From: Macrolepiota albuminosa
Lineage: Eukaryota; Basidiomycota; Agaricomycetes; Agaricales; Agaricaceae
Length of the DNA: 64,000 nt
Reading direction: 5' to 3'
Assembly: GCA_027475525.1 (NCBI GenBank)
Contig: JAMWFC010000124.1
Location: forward strand, 124,001-188,000
Shown here: piece after piece, positions 32,844 to 44,080 of the stretch
Position numbering within the stretch: the stretch's first letter is position 1
Layout: every line of letters starts with the position of its first letter
Translations under genes and position numbers: made by a program
Notes under the pieces: generated by a model
Database searches by the model: none
The model's input: the letters and a program-made list of their open reading frames with translations, nothing else
What the model was told of the DNA's origin: nothing

Positions 32844-35800
32844 TCATAGAGAATCCTTATGCTTCTCCATAGTGTGGTGACATTGCAGACAATTGTTGTC
32901 TGCTGTAGCCCATTCAGCTGGGATCACTTTCCCATTCACTAGCACCTGACAGTGCTCAAAGTCTAGCATGACTTTGTTCTGCCACATGAATGGTGTTTCC
33001 AATATCATATCATAGCAATCAAAGTTCGCTACATCCATGTATTTCCGGCTACATGAGCCCGGTGTCTGGACAGTTACATTCATCCCATACTGCACCATAG
33101 TGCAGCTTCCTACGGTGCCCAGCTGCAATGCCAGTAGTGTATCTAACTTCTGTATGGAAATTCCATACACGTGGGCAAACTGGGGTGTTATACCCAAAGT
33201 AGTACTCCTGGAGTCCTATAAAGTCCAGGCTTTGTAGCCATTTACATCCACATATAAGACCAGACACTCCTTGTCTGCTCATTTCAATATAGGGCACTGC
33301 AAAGTGCCCTCTGCTCGACAAAGAATCATCTTCTTTATCTGAACAACATTATTTTTGTTGTGATCATTTGAGGATGGCTAATCCATCATTGCCGCTAGGC
33401 ACTCAGAGTTGTTGTCATAACTGTAGTACTTGTTGTTGTAGACGTCATTGTATACATTGACTATGACATACTCCTCCCCCTCCATGACCACACTCTTGGG
33501 CTCAGCGTCCAATGCCTCCTCTGGAAGCTCTTGGTCATTTGTGGGGTGCTCAGCCTCAGACTCAGTGGAGATGGCTCCATCATTCCCACTTGTGGCTGCA
33601 GTATGTGCAGCTCAAAGGTGGGCATGGGGTGTATACTCCTTTCTCGGAGCTTCTATTTTTGCAGAGCAATTGGTGGCATAGTGGCCTGGCTGGCCGCATG
33701 CAAAACAGGTCCCTGTCTGACCAGGTGGGTTGGCCAGCTTGAATTCTGGCCTTGGTTTAGGACGTTCTCCATCTGGCGCCCACTTCAGTTGTAGGTGGCT
33801 TTGGCCTCAATTTGCCACAGGAGTTCTGCATACCACAAACTATGTGTTGCAGTCACAATCCAAGTTGGCCTTCTTGGCCAAGAAGGTCCCCACATGCTGA
33901 CCCTGTGAGGGTGCCCCAGCAGGCAGTAGTCACCTGCTTCCCTCTTTGTGGCCACTACAATGCTCATAGTAGTTAGCAGTCTTAAGGGACTGCTCATACC
34001 TGATAGCGTACACCACAAACTCTTCCACATTGTTGACCTCTGGGGACAGCCCATCCTCACATATCAAATAGCGGTGCATGTCTGCTGGAATACTATCCAA
34101 GAATGTTTTGAGCATCATATACCTGTCTGGGTATACTGCCATGTTCTGGGCATGGTCATTAAGGGTATCATAGAACCCTTGTACTCCTAACTTTTCAGTG
34201 GATTTGGTGGACTGGAAGTCCTGCCTTGCATCTTGTAGCGTCAAGGGGTGCACAAATTGATTGTACAGTCCTGTAAGAACTCTTTTGAACATCCACTCAT
34301 ACTGGACCCAGTTGACATGCAATACTGCTCGTCAAAACTACCCCATGGCCTCTCCAGCCAAAAACTCAGGCAGAACAAAGATTTGCTCTTGCTCCATACG
34401 GTTACCTCTGTATAAGCACATGGCAAGGTGGGTACATATATCCATTGCCCAGTCCTCCAAGTCACTGAACTTGGACACGCCTGTGTAGGCACAAATGTGC
34501 CTACTATCTGCTTTGTGCAGCTTCATCCCATCTGGTAACCATAAAGTTACCCCCAGGGCATCATTAACTACTCAATGCAGGTGATTGTGCATAGCTTCAC
34601 AATGCATCCAGATAGCCTCCCACTAGCCTGGAGATCTAGTCACTAAATCAGCAGCTTGGGGAAGTGACTTTCCTTGTCCACCCTGCAGCGGACGTCTAAG
34701 CCTCCTTGACTGTGGGCATAATTGCTCTTGTCTCGGGGAATCAACCTAGAGCATTCATCTTGGCCATTACCAGGAGCATCACGTCTGGTGGCACCATCTC
34801 AATCAGGGAAGTCTCCTCGATTATGATTGTTGCACTGCCCTGGTTCTGGAGAAGCTTGATTCTCCTGGCCCTGCATTATGAACTGACAATGCATCTCATC
34901 AATGGGCTTAGTGCTCTTGAATACAATGCCTTGATTGTCAATAAGGGATTGTCCCTTAGTCCTGAGGTTGCCATTGCACATATGTTGATACGCAACTCTG
35001 TCGCTCAACATGTCTGCCATTGGCACATGTAGCATCACAGATGCCTTGCTTTCAACCTTAAATATGGTACTATTGTGTCTATCCAGGCCTGACATCTCTG
35101 TCCTAAGGTCTTGATTACACATGTGTGGGGGCTCCTCATGCCACTCCTGTCCTGCTGGAGTATAGAAGGTACTCATCAGTTTTACTTTGGGCACTTCCTG
35201 TGCCTGTGATAGTGCTTCCACTAGCTCGACTCCAATTGATTACAACATGCCAAGCATTTCTTGGACATGTGGCTCTAGGGGGTCAACACCCCCAATTGCC
35301 TTGCGGCCTTCTGCTGCAAATACATCTGCAGTTCTATAGTGAGAACTCTTATCATCAAATCAGTATATTTAATACTAAATCCATTGGGTACTTTGTGCCC
35401 TTGTCACTTAAGTGCTACTATATGCACTGAAGCATAACACTCGAGTCATGCCTGGGTGGTGTATTTCATCATCTCTGGGTGTAGATCCTAGAACACCTGC
35501 AAGCGCACAGTGTACATGGTTTTCAACCACTGCTCCTCTGCTCCGGCGTTGTTGTTGCTAGATGACTCAATTACCTTCTCTGGGAGCTCTGCAACCTCTG
35601 GGACTTCCTCCACTGCCGGTGTGCATGGGAAGCAATTTTTCACATGGGCTACTTCAGGAATCGCAGCCTCCTCCAGTACCTCCTCTATGTGGGCTTCTGC
35701 TATCCTGGTGGGCATTGAGCTCACTGCAGCCTGCCTGGCCCCACTACTCCAGCTCAGGGGAATAGGTTCCCCATTCCGTACTGACAACTCAGTGTCTCCT

Positions 35801-36172
35801 GAGGTGCCTTGGGCGCCTGTTGACTGCCAACCTTCATCAGGGGGCTCTTTAGAAGCTAGCTGGCTGGACCGTTGCAGTCCTCCTGGCAGCTGTGTAACTG
35901 GGGGAGTTAATCCCCCTGGCATCTTGTTCCATGGCCATGGCTGGCCATCTTGTTGTAAGCTCTCAGCTCTCTGGGCCTCGCTCTCATTCCTGGGCAGGTC
36001 AGTGCTCCAACCTCAGTCTCAAGCCTTGGATCTTGACTGACTCACATTGGATGCTGGTGCATCTTGTGTATCTGCTGGGTCTCCTTGTATGTCATGGGCA
36101 TTCCACCCACCATTAGTGGACACTGCAGGTATGGGATTACTTATCGATTTCCTGTTTGAAATTTGCATGGTG
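32844..36172 (-). pseudogene. Gag-protease of the old Ty3 element
   Basis: It matches the intact gag in order. The N-terminus is near 36172. A middle block at 34799-35221 contains NGNLRTKGQSLIDNQGIVFKSTKPIDEMHCQF. Capsid pieces are at 34338-34526 (FSDLEDWAMDICTHLA) and 33930-34322 (VQGFYDTLNDHAQNMAVYPDRY). A zinc-knuckle region lies near 33660-33720. The protease is at 32844-33197 (IGITPQFAHVYGI, ILETPFMWQNK against IIGTPFMRKNK). Stops and frameshifts break it. It ends in UGA CUU, in frame with pol. Confidence 0.85.
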
Positions 36173-36275
36173 TGGCTGTGCAAGAAGCTTAAGAAGCTGA
36201 TAGAGTTCTGTCAACAAACTCAGCGACTGACATTGGATGCTAGGCAATAGATCCTAGCTGGCGGATTCAAAAAAA

Positions 36276-36471
36276 TGTAACAAAGTTACTGTTGTATGAG
36301 AGCTTACAGTTCACACTGCACAGAATCAGACCAGTCTGATCTATTGACTATGTAGTATCAACACAAAATAAGCTGCTTAGTAAGCAGAAGGTATCTACGT
36401 ATTTATAATTATGTAAATATTATTATATTATAATAAATATAATATAATATTCTAAGTTTATAGTAAGTAAA
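36276..36471 (-). repeat. 5' LTR of the old Ty3 element, truncated
   Basis: It starts TGTAACAAAG next to the T7 block (36269-36275) and matches 12950-13146. The match stops at GTAAGTAAA, after which copia sequence follows directly, so about 38 bp is lost. Confidence 0.8.
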
Positions 36472-37842
36472 CCATTTCACTCTTTTTGGGAAATAACTGA
36501 TTTTGTGCTTTACCCTTAATACAATCTTTGCAAGGTTTAACTTTGATGTCATACTGAGCTCAATACCACTGATTAGTCCAAGATGGACTGCCTTCTGTAA
36601 GTCACTGTGATTTATATGCCCCATTTCACAGTGAAGCTCATTGATAGTGATTGCTTTTGATGCCACATTGACAATGTGTTTTGGAGATAGATTGAGTGAA
36701 CTATCAGCATGGTATAATCTGTATATTGCAGAGACACATCCAATAACTTGATGGTGTGGCTTCAGACTACAGATAACATATGTGCTATCCTCAATGAGGA
36801 GTGAGCACCCAGACCAGTCAAGATACAAAATAGACACAAGTGTGAAACCATTGTAAATGCATAATAGACACCTTTGAGGACAACAGGTACTGGTTTTTCC
36901 TCTGATTTTATAGGTAGATTGATGTGTATCTTCTTTGCCAAGAGCACTGAAAGTTTGTTCGTCAGCAGCTCAAACTGGTTCAGGATTGATCTCTTGGTAG
37001 TTTATAAATTTCTTGCATGATGGCAAAAGCAGTGTCACATATTTTTATCCTTAGACTTAGATTTACTTTGTCTTTTCCACCTTTATGATTACTATGAGCC
37101 TTAGCATGTGCTGCAATCATTGCCTCATGTTGACAATATATGTTAGTTTTGATAGCAGTGCTGTTTGCTTTCTCATTAAAATGCCAGATGAGGTCTTGAC
37201 TTGAGACAGACTTTCCAGAAGTGCATGCAGATGTTGTGAGTGTGGTGAAAAGAGACTTATATGTAGGTGCAAGAGATAACAAAGTGCAGATATAACTGAC
37301 AAATAATGCATCAGACAATGGACAGCCAATTTTGGCAAGGTGTTCTTTAATAACAACCATACTAGTGAGATGAGTATGCATGTTGATTTTGCTGTTCTCA
37401 ATAAAGTGGGTGTTCTGCAATTGAGCAAGAAGGTTGGTCTCATACATAGCTCCTTTGCTGCTGTGTATTGATGCAAGCTTTTTCCAGATTGCAGCAGTGG
37501 TAGGTTCTCTCTTTATCTGATGGAAAGTTGACTGATCTACTGTGCTGTAAATGATTTTGCAAACTTGAGCTTTCTTTTGAAACCAATTATCCATAGCATC
37601 TTCCATATATATTATTGATCTCCTTATCTGAAAGTGGAGCCAATGATTTATCATCCCAATAAAAAGATCTATCACACTTGACAAGTATTGCTGGTTTATG
37701 CATGGTACCTGTAACATGTCTTCAAAGCTTCTTTGAAATTATAGCATTTGTGACACATTCCTGGTATGTTGGCCAATTGGAACTGTCAGCCGCAAGTATA
37801 AAGATTGTCAACTTCATTGACAAAATATCATAGGTAATGTCA
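36472..37842 (-). pseudogene. Copia gag and gag-pre-integrase remnant
   Basis: 36980-37717 is a copia-type gag of the UBN2 kind (DAMDNWFQKKAQVCKIIYST, TTAAIWKKLASIHSSKG, HLTSMVVIKEHLAKIG, PTYKSLFTTLT). 36472-36837 carries the gag-pre-integrase region (ELHCEMGHINHSDLQKAVHLGLISGIEL, then FPKR). The reading breaks exactly where the old Ty3 LTR begins. The rest of pol is at 10.3-12.5 kb. Frameshifts disable it. Confidence 0.8.
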
Positions 37843-37854
37843 GGGCCCATAACC
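37843..37854 (-). promoter_or_regulatory. Copia primer-binding site, initiator-tRNA type
   Basis: Next to the 5' LTR the minus strand reads GGTTATGGGCCC. This resembles the Drosophila copia primer site, which pairs with the anticodon arm of initiator tRNA-Met (half-tRNA priming). The copia element at 60805 has GGTTATGGGC in the same place. Confidence 0.6.
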
Positions 37855-38125
37855 TGTTGAGTTGAGACTGGTCTCGGAGGATCTCAGGAAATGTAAAAAG
37901 CTGTACCAATGAGTAAAGACTCAGTGGTTGTTTGATGAATACTGTACTAAGTATGTCTATCTGTATCAATGATTAAAGACTACAGGTAATGAGTAAAACT
38001 AAATACAGTAAGTAACAAAAACTCACACCTTAGTGGTTGTTTGATGAATACTGAGGTGTGACATATAGCAAGAGAAGAAAACATACAAAGTGACAAAATA
38101 GTAATGATCAACTGTAATCTTAACA
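37855..38125 (-). repeat. 5' LTR of the nested copia element
   Basis: 271 bp, TGTTGAG to CTTAACA, the partner of 9968-10238 and followed by the AAACT duplication. Confidence 0.9.
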
Positions 38126-39379
38126 AAACTGCAGTTTTGGTTCTGGGGAGAAAAAAGGCTATGAACTTGCACCAAGAGCAATCTGTTGTAGTACTTGGTT
38201 GCAAGTAGTACTGATAGTTCTGGGGCTTTCTTGAAGTCTTAGAAAGTGACCTCTAATTCACACTGGTGCTTGATGATAAAAACTTGATGTATTGGGTGCT
38301 TCACAGAATATCAAATATCCTGATGGGCAGAAGAAGGTTCTCAATAAACTCCAGCCTAAGCAGTTCACTCCCTGGGAACCACCGAGCCTTTGTCTACCAA
38401 TAGACTTCCAATGAGAGGTGTTCAATAAACTCTAGCCTAAGTGATTCACTCCCTGGGAACCACCAAGCCTTTGCCTATCAATTGCCTGTCTATTCTCTAC
38501 TAAACTTGGGCTATTTATACTGTTTTTCTGGTGCACAGACCACTATCTACACCTGACTCTTTGTTGTCAACTTCCTCCATTCAATGCATGTGCCACCATT
38601 CTATTCATCTCTTTTGACATCCCTCCATGCTTCTTTCCCTTTCCCCTTTCAGTCATATCAAATTGGGGATTGTCAGATCAGATCTTGATCTAGATCATCA
38701 CAATTTGATCCCCTTTTGTCACCTCTGCCAGCTCCCATGCTTCCCCTCCCCATAACAGTGGTTGGACTATTGTTGAGTTGATAGCTTGAGCTAGTCCCTG
38801 CCCTTTGTTCTGTACTGTCTGTGTATTTATTGGGGTGTTTTTGGAGATATAATTTGTTGAGACTGCTACCAGGAGGCTTACAGTTTTCAGCCCATAATTA
38901 AATGTTTATTTTGACTTCTGGTGCATGTTGTGTCCCTGACTGCTGGTACAGCATTGTATCACTGTCAAATGAGATATGTTGCTTGGCTTGACATGCAGCA
39001 ATAGATAAAATAAAGACAACATCAGAACTGTGAACTCACCTAGCTTTGCAGCAGCATAAAAACATGTTATGGCACATGCAAAAATAGCTATGTTCAGTGG
39101 GTTAGAGTCTGGAGCTGAGATTCCAAGTTGCTTATACATAATGTTTAAGAAAGCCAGTATACAAGGACAACAATTTTTCTTCTTAGATGTACTCAGAGCT
39201 AGGTTCTCCACTGCATTCAACAATGTTTGAGTTCTTGCTTTGTTAATGTTCTATCTCATGTTGTGCACTAGATGCCATGCTTTGAGCCCAGAGATGTAGT
39301 TTTCTATAGCTGACTTGGAGTATTGATGAGGATAATAATGAGTAGCTATGGCAGTATTGCTCACATCATGAGTATCTGT
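38126..39379 (-). pseudogene. Tyrosine recombinase remnant, N-terminal and middle parts
   Basis: Reading leftward on the minus strand: ATG near 39379 (MTDTHDVSNTAIATHYYP), SAIENYISGLKAWHLVHNM, a stop, then LLNAVENLALSTSKKKNCCP and NIAIFACAITCFYAAAKLGEFTV, then HVKPSNISHL to 38962. A solo LTR fills 38187-38961, after which FIAFFLPRTKTAV (38126-38186) continues and the copia element cuts in. The catalytic half is at 9668-9967. The order and motifs match mushroom tyrosine recombinases associated with mobile DNA. I cannot say which element type this one belonged to. Confidence 0.65.
38187..38961 (-). repeat. Solo LTR, family F
   Basis: 775 bp, TGTAGTACTTGG to TTGTATCA, the same as the terminal repeat at 62517-63426. 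It is flanked by CTGT on both sides (38183-38186, 38962-38965), giving a 4-bp duplication. Removing it rejoins the recombinase reading (TTGACAGATTGC). Confidence 0.8.
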
Positions 39380-39765
39380 CATGTTTTGTAGGTTTCATTT
39401 TAATATGCTAATTTTCATATTTTTTTATATTACTTATCTAATAATCTTTGATTTTTTGACTCCAGTTGTATTATATACTGTACAAATATATAGAGTGTAT
39501 TATTTACTGCATATGACTGCTGGTGACCCTCTTGGTGACCTTCAATTATCTGGTAGGGCACATAACCAGTTCAATAGCTTATAAGCAATAGTACTCAGCT
39601 ATAACAGCCCAATACATTTTGATATATCTTCTATTACTGTGCGATGTGACATTGCACTTACTTTACTGTTGATATCTATTTGAGAAGTTAGTTCTTTTCT
39701 TGTGTTTACCTAGTTGCAATTGAGACACCAGTCTGATTCACTTGTGTGACCTGAGAAGGAGGACT

Positions 39766-40263
39766 TGTCAGGGGACCCCTCATTCCTTTCTTCTTTCACT
39801 CCTTATTTCTTCTGCTCTCCTTTCATTCATTCTCTTATTTCTTCTGACATTATTCATTTTACTATTTCTATTCTTTCAACACTATCTGTTAATACTATTC
39901 TCAGCCCTTGAGGTGCTCTGGTTCTCTAGCTACCATTCAGACAAGCATAGGCCCTTTAGCACCGCTTCCAGACCACTTACATAAGCCAGAGTTTGTCAGA
40001 GTTTGCCCCTTATTTGTGCAATTGTTTGTATAGGCAATTTTTGAGTTTTTAAGGTTTTGTTATACTGTACAGTTGTTTCCCACACTTCAGAGGCCCCAGA
40101 AGCGTCCAACCTGGCATAGGGAATCCCCAGACTTGTTCTCTTTGGATCTCCCTCTGCCAAGTGAGTAGCTACCTTGATATTGTCAGTATATATTCTAATA
40201 CACTTTGGATCTCCCTCTGCCAGCTGTGTGACTGAGCCACAGCCTCTAGAGGTTGCCCTTACA
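39766..40263 (+). repeat. Solo LTR, family A
   Basis: 498 bp, TGTCAGGGGACC to GCCCTTACA, with a perfect GGACT duplication (39761-39765, 40264-40268). It is inserted in the 5' LTR of the third Ty3 element. It is opposite in orientation to the element at 3015-8724. Confidence 0.9.
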
Positions 40264-40399
40264 GGACTTATCTACTGTAACTCTGTAACATTTTTTTGAA
40301 TCTTCTGGTTCTCAGCTATAGCTATTAGCACTCTGTTCAAACCTGTTGAACTCTATTAGCTTTTCTGCTTTTTATACAGCCACTTTGAAAAATTTCTGC

Positions 40400-41845
40400 T
40401 AAGAATACTTGGTCCAACATAGTTGATCCTTGTGGAGATAAAGCACCTGATATGTCCAGTCTAGATAGTGGACAGCATGTGGAAGTGACAGCAAAGTTGT
40501 CAACATAATTACCTCCATCCAAGCATGACAAGAGGAGAGATCCCTCAACCTCAATCACTAGTAAAGGGTTTAGAATGCAAGGTGGCCTATCTGTGAAATG
40601 GATGATGTGGATTCTGACTCTGGCACTTAAAGGTGACATCCCGGCAGCTGTATCAACTGGGGCCAAGGTGGGTCTGGCTGGACCTGAGCAAAAGCAGGCA
40701 GTATCCTTTGGAGCAGCTATGCCTAAGGACCAGAATATGGAGGTGAGGCAATCTGAGGAGGTGTGACTGGGCACTGGTATGGCAGAAAGCTCACTGTTTT
40801 AACCAGTGAAGCCAGGGCAAGTAGGAGATGGAAGTAGGGAAATATTCCCACACGCAAGGTCAGGAGCATGGTATGGGGCATCTATGGTGTGAGCTAGATC
40901 TACTCTGTGTCATGAAGTACACATTGGGGTCAAGAATGAGTCTGGAGGTGAGGACAATATAGTTACATTGAGTGTGAAGACAGACAGGAAGGGGATGATG
41001 TTGGTTGCTGAGCATATGTGGAGGATGCATTATCAGATGAGGAGAAGCAGGACAAAGCATTGTCCATGCTCAAGGTGCAGCTAAAAATTATACTTGTGAA
41101 GTATCTGCAGATAAGGAAGGAAGCAACACAAGCATGTCTACAGCTGTATGTAGTAAAGCATATCCAGATGATGAAGTGTCATCAGCAGATAGTGCCCCCT
41201 GATGATTCAGAGGGATACATGGAGCTGTTCACTCAGATATTTGAGCTCGAGGTGCAGCAGTACCTTAAGCATAAACGGTTTAGAAGTGACATGGCATCTA
41301 CTGCTACACTAACAAGCTCAGTAGAATATGACTCTCTGTGGTTTAATTGTACTCCAGCAATAGAGGAGGTGATGCAGCTGCTAGAAGCTCCCAAGAAGGC
41401 CGATGAATCTCAGGAGGATTTTGTCTGGTGGTGTGCCATAGCCAGTAGGCAGAGGTATACTGCAGAGGTGGATAATTAGGGGGAGTCAACAGTTGAAACA
41501 TCAACTCAGGATGTAGCAGGAGGTGTGAGGAGTAAGACAAGGGTGGAATACTGCCCAAGACAGGGTGAAGAAGTCTCAGACTCTGGGGAAGAAGTAGAGT
41601 CACCTCAGATGCAGGCAGAGCAGCTAGGCCTGGAAAGGCCAGTGATGCAAGTGGAGCTGCAGCAGAACTAATGGGTGGCTATGGCAGACATGATGGCCAA
41701 ACAAGTCAACTTTCAGAAAATGAGGAATCAGGACCTCTAAGTTTGGGGAGAATCACTTGTCAATGACCAAGAGATTGTATTTGAGGGCATTAATAGTGTG
41801 ACGCCTATTGACAATATGCGCCGGCAGTATGTGCAGAAAAAAATG
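40400..41845 (+). pseudogene. Gag N-terminal half of the third Ty3 element
   Basis: 40572-40766 (RMQGGLSVKWMM) matches GMPGGLSVSRMM of the intact gag. 41018-41479 matches its helical block (CLQLYVVKHIQMM, YMELFTQIFELEVQQYLKHK, EAPKKADESQEDFV against LQLYVVKHLQLL, YIELFVRIFELEVVEYLKRK, NAPRQANESQQDYI). 41690-41840 matches FQKMRNQDL...INSVTPIDNMRRQ. It then passes directly into ORF3-like sequence. Stops and frameshifts are present. The block conserved in three copies suggests gag N-terminus function beyond the capsid. Confidence 0.8.
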
Positions 41846-44080
41846 ACAACCTCCTGCATCAGCGGCAGTTGGCTCTGCAGCAGTTGTCTAATGTGCAAAA
41901 GTGCAAAATGCATAGTCAAATGGACAACATCATTGTTGAGCTGAAACAGGCCAGAGTAGTAGAGGTGGGACAGCATCAAAAAGCGATGCCTGACCAACAC
42001 AGGGTGTGAGAAGACTAAGGGAGTAGGTCGCTAGGAGCAACAATAGAGTCAGTTGAAGGATCCCTCACTGGGCTTATAGTAGAGGAGCAAGATGAAGAGA
42101 TGGAGGCAGGCAAGTTGCCCTCAGAGGAGTGGTTGACTAGTAAGATTGGTGGAAAACCCAGAGTGGATGAGTCTGTTGCCAGAGGGAGTAGGGGCACTGA
42201 GTGCACCCAGCCAGGGACTGTTCCAGAGTAGATGAGTCTGTTGCCAGGGGGAGTAGGGGCACTGAGTGCACCCAGCTAGGGACTGTTGGCATCAATGCAT
42301 GCTCCAAGTACACCAGTAGCAGCACCAGTATGTAGAAGGAGGCTGCAATGCCTGATTGATGTAAGCAAGCTGGGTGTCGTGAGACTTCCCTGCTGATGTG
42401 CTATTTGAGGCAGGACCTGCCCAACTTCAGTTTGTGCTCCCAAAAAACCTGCCAATCCTGGTTAGCAAGTTTGTAGTGGCATTGATGCCTCTTGACCCAT
42501 GACCTGGACCACTAGTGAAGGATGGGAGTAAAGGAAAAGCCAAGGCCATGTGCAAGGATACAGTGGACAATGACAGTGACTATGGGCAAGAAGGTGCCTC
42601 ATTATCATCTTCATCATTGGCTGAGGAAGAAAGACAGCTGGGAGAGTTGTTACTCAACTAGCTGAGAAGGTGATTGTATTTGGCATATAAGCAGAAAAAG
42701 AAAGCTAATAGAAAGGTAGAGGCAGAGCATCTCCTAGAGCGACAAGAAAAGCAGCGACCGGGACAAATTCCTGACTTGCTGGGCACATACATCTGGAACG
42801 CACATAATGTGGAGTGATATAATTCATGTTTTGTTGGGAGATTAGGGGAATATTTCTATTGGTCCCCCTACACTAACACCATTTTCTTTGGAAATGAGGC
42901 CAATAGGGCCTCATACTTTGAGCAGCCATTACTGTGGGGCATGGCAGTACCATGCACAATGGTTTACAAGCATGCACTATAAGAGTTTCTGATGAATCTC
43001 TATGAACTAGACAACAAATAAGTATGCCCCATGGCAAGACCGCATTGTAGCCTACATGTTGTTCACTGAGTTCCAGCACTTTGCTGGTATGATGGAGGCT
43101 GAGTTTTGGGATGACACCATGCAGTATGTGTTGTCCAAGGAGAAGTTTGTGTCTGTGGCAGATCCACGTAGACTAGAGGTATCAGAGAATGAGGCATTGC
43201 TAGAGTGGGTGACCATTCCAGCATGTTTAACAATGCGCAAGGAGGATGGCAACCTGCAATCGGTAGTCATGCACCCTCCTCCACTGACTCAGCCATTTGA
43301 ACTCAATGTCTTGGCAAGATATGCCATTGTGTTTGGCTGGCCAGGCCTTGACAATGTGTTCACAGGGCTCGCATTCAACTTAGCATACCAGATCCACTAC
43401 CAGACGCTCTTTGGATATGCACTGGCATGGGCAGTATGTGTAAGTGGAGTGGGGTGCCCAACAGTTGTATGCTAGTTAGCATTGGTATTTGCGAGACCTG
43501 GGCTATACCAGGAGGCCATTGCGGCATTCAATGACAAAGACCCACACCATCCATTTCAGCTCCTCACCAGGGCATCCTTTGAATGTCACTGGGTATACAT
43601 GCCAGAGAATGTGTTGCAAAACTTCAGCAACAATGATGGCATTCAGGTGCTGCTGCAGAACTGCATTTCAGTGGAGTGGGTAGACCATGCCTACACATAT
43701 GGCCTGATATACATGGAACAACATTTTTTCAAGCCCACCGTCTCCCTTGACACTTTCAGAGCAGCGGACAATGAGCAACACCATTGCTTGGCTACTTATG
43801 GCATCTCTTCTGCTGTGCTGCACTGGGATGGCTGGCATGAAATGAACACCAATGACAGGTATTGGCTTCTGTTTAAACTTTGTGAGGAGGATAAGACAGC
43901 CTTGCCTAACCAAAACATAGGAATGTACTATTACATCAGTATCAACCCCAACTTTGAATATCTGCAAATGAGACCCCAGGATGACATTCCTCCCATCATG
44001 ATGCCCCCTCCAAGTCAGAGGCAACTAATGTTGCCATACAGGACAAGGAAATGGCAGTGCCTGAGGAAGTCAGAGGTGCT
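41846..44080 (+). pseudogene. ORF3 of the third Ty3 element
   Basis: It starts inside ORF3 (QMDNIIVELKQARVVEVGQHQ against LLDQIELMKRQRVSALEQIE). It goes on through the acidic linker (NDSDYGQEGASLSSSSLAEEE) and the globular domain: YNSCFVGRLGEYFYWSPYTNTIFFGNEANRA, then 43056-43475 (FAGMMEAEFWDD, FELNVLARYAIVFGWPGLDNVF) and 43482-44033 (ARPGLYQEAIAAFND, EWVDHAYTYGLIYMEQHFFKPT, HWDGWHEM). Long parts of the C-terminal domain stay open even though the element is decayed. A 65-bp imperfect tandem repeat lies at 42160-42289. Confidence 0.85.

Larger units (their letters stand above)
12950..36471 (-). mobile_element. Old decayed Ty3 element with ORF3 (family B), split by a young relative
   Basis: It has the same gene order as the intact element 15436-26883: gag (32844-36172), pol (about 27985-32843) and ORF3 (26889-27864 plus 13226-15435), all on the minus strand and full of stops. 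Its left LTR is 12950-13183, and its right LTR 36276-36471 has lost the last 38 bp. Removing the young insertion (11,453 bp with duplication) and a roughly 1-kb insert at 28.5-29.5 kb leaves about 11 kb, the size of the intact element. CpG is strongly depleted. Left flank AAGTC has no partner because the right edge is deleted. Confidence 0.85.
9968..38125 (-). mobile_element. Copia element containing two nested Ty3 elements
   Basis: Related 271-bp LTRs at 9968-10238 and 37855-38125 are flanked by a perfect AAACT duplication (9963-9967 and 38126-38130), proving one original insertion. On the minus strand the order is 5' LTR (right), primer site, gag (about 36.98-37.72 kb), gag-pre-integrase (36.47-36.84 kb), then the interrupting block 12477-36471, then the rest of integrase, RT and RNase H (10.3-12.5 kb), polypurine tract and 3' LTR. 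About 35-40 residues of the integrase core are missing at the break. One deletion may have removed them together with the end of the old Ty3 LTR and of LTR 12477-12949. Confidence 0.85.
39660..44080 (+). mobile_element. Third family B Ty3 element, pol deleted, decayed
   Basis: Plus strand. Diverged 5' LTR remnants (about 39660-39765 and 40264-40290, split by a solo LTR) end in CTGTAACA, followed by T7 GAATCTTCTGG. Gag N-terminal half follows (to about 41845), then ORF3 sequence (to about 44080). No protease, RT or integrase sequence is present, so an internal deletion has fused the two outer genes. The left boundary is approximate, and no 3' LTR was found. Confidence 0.7.
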
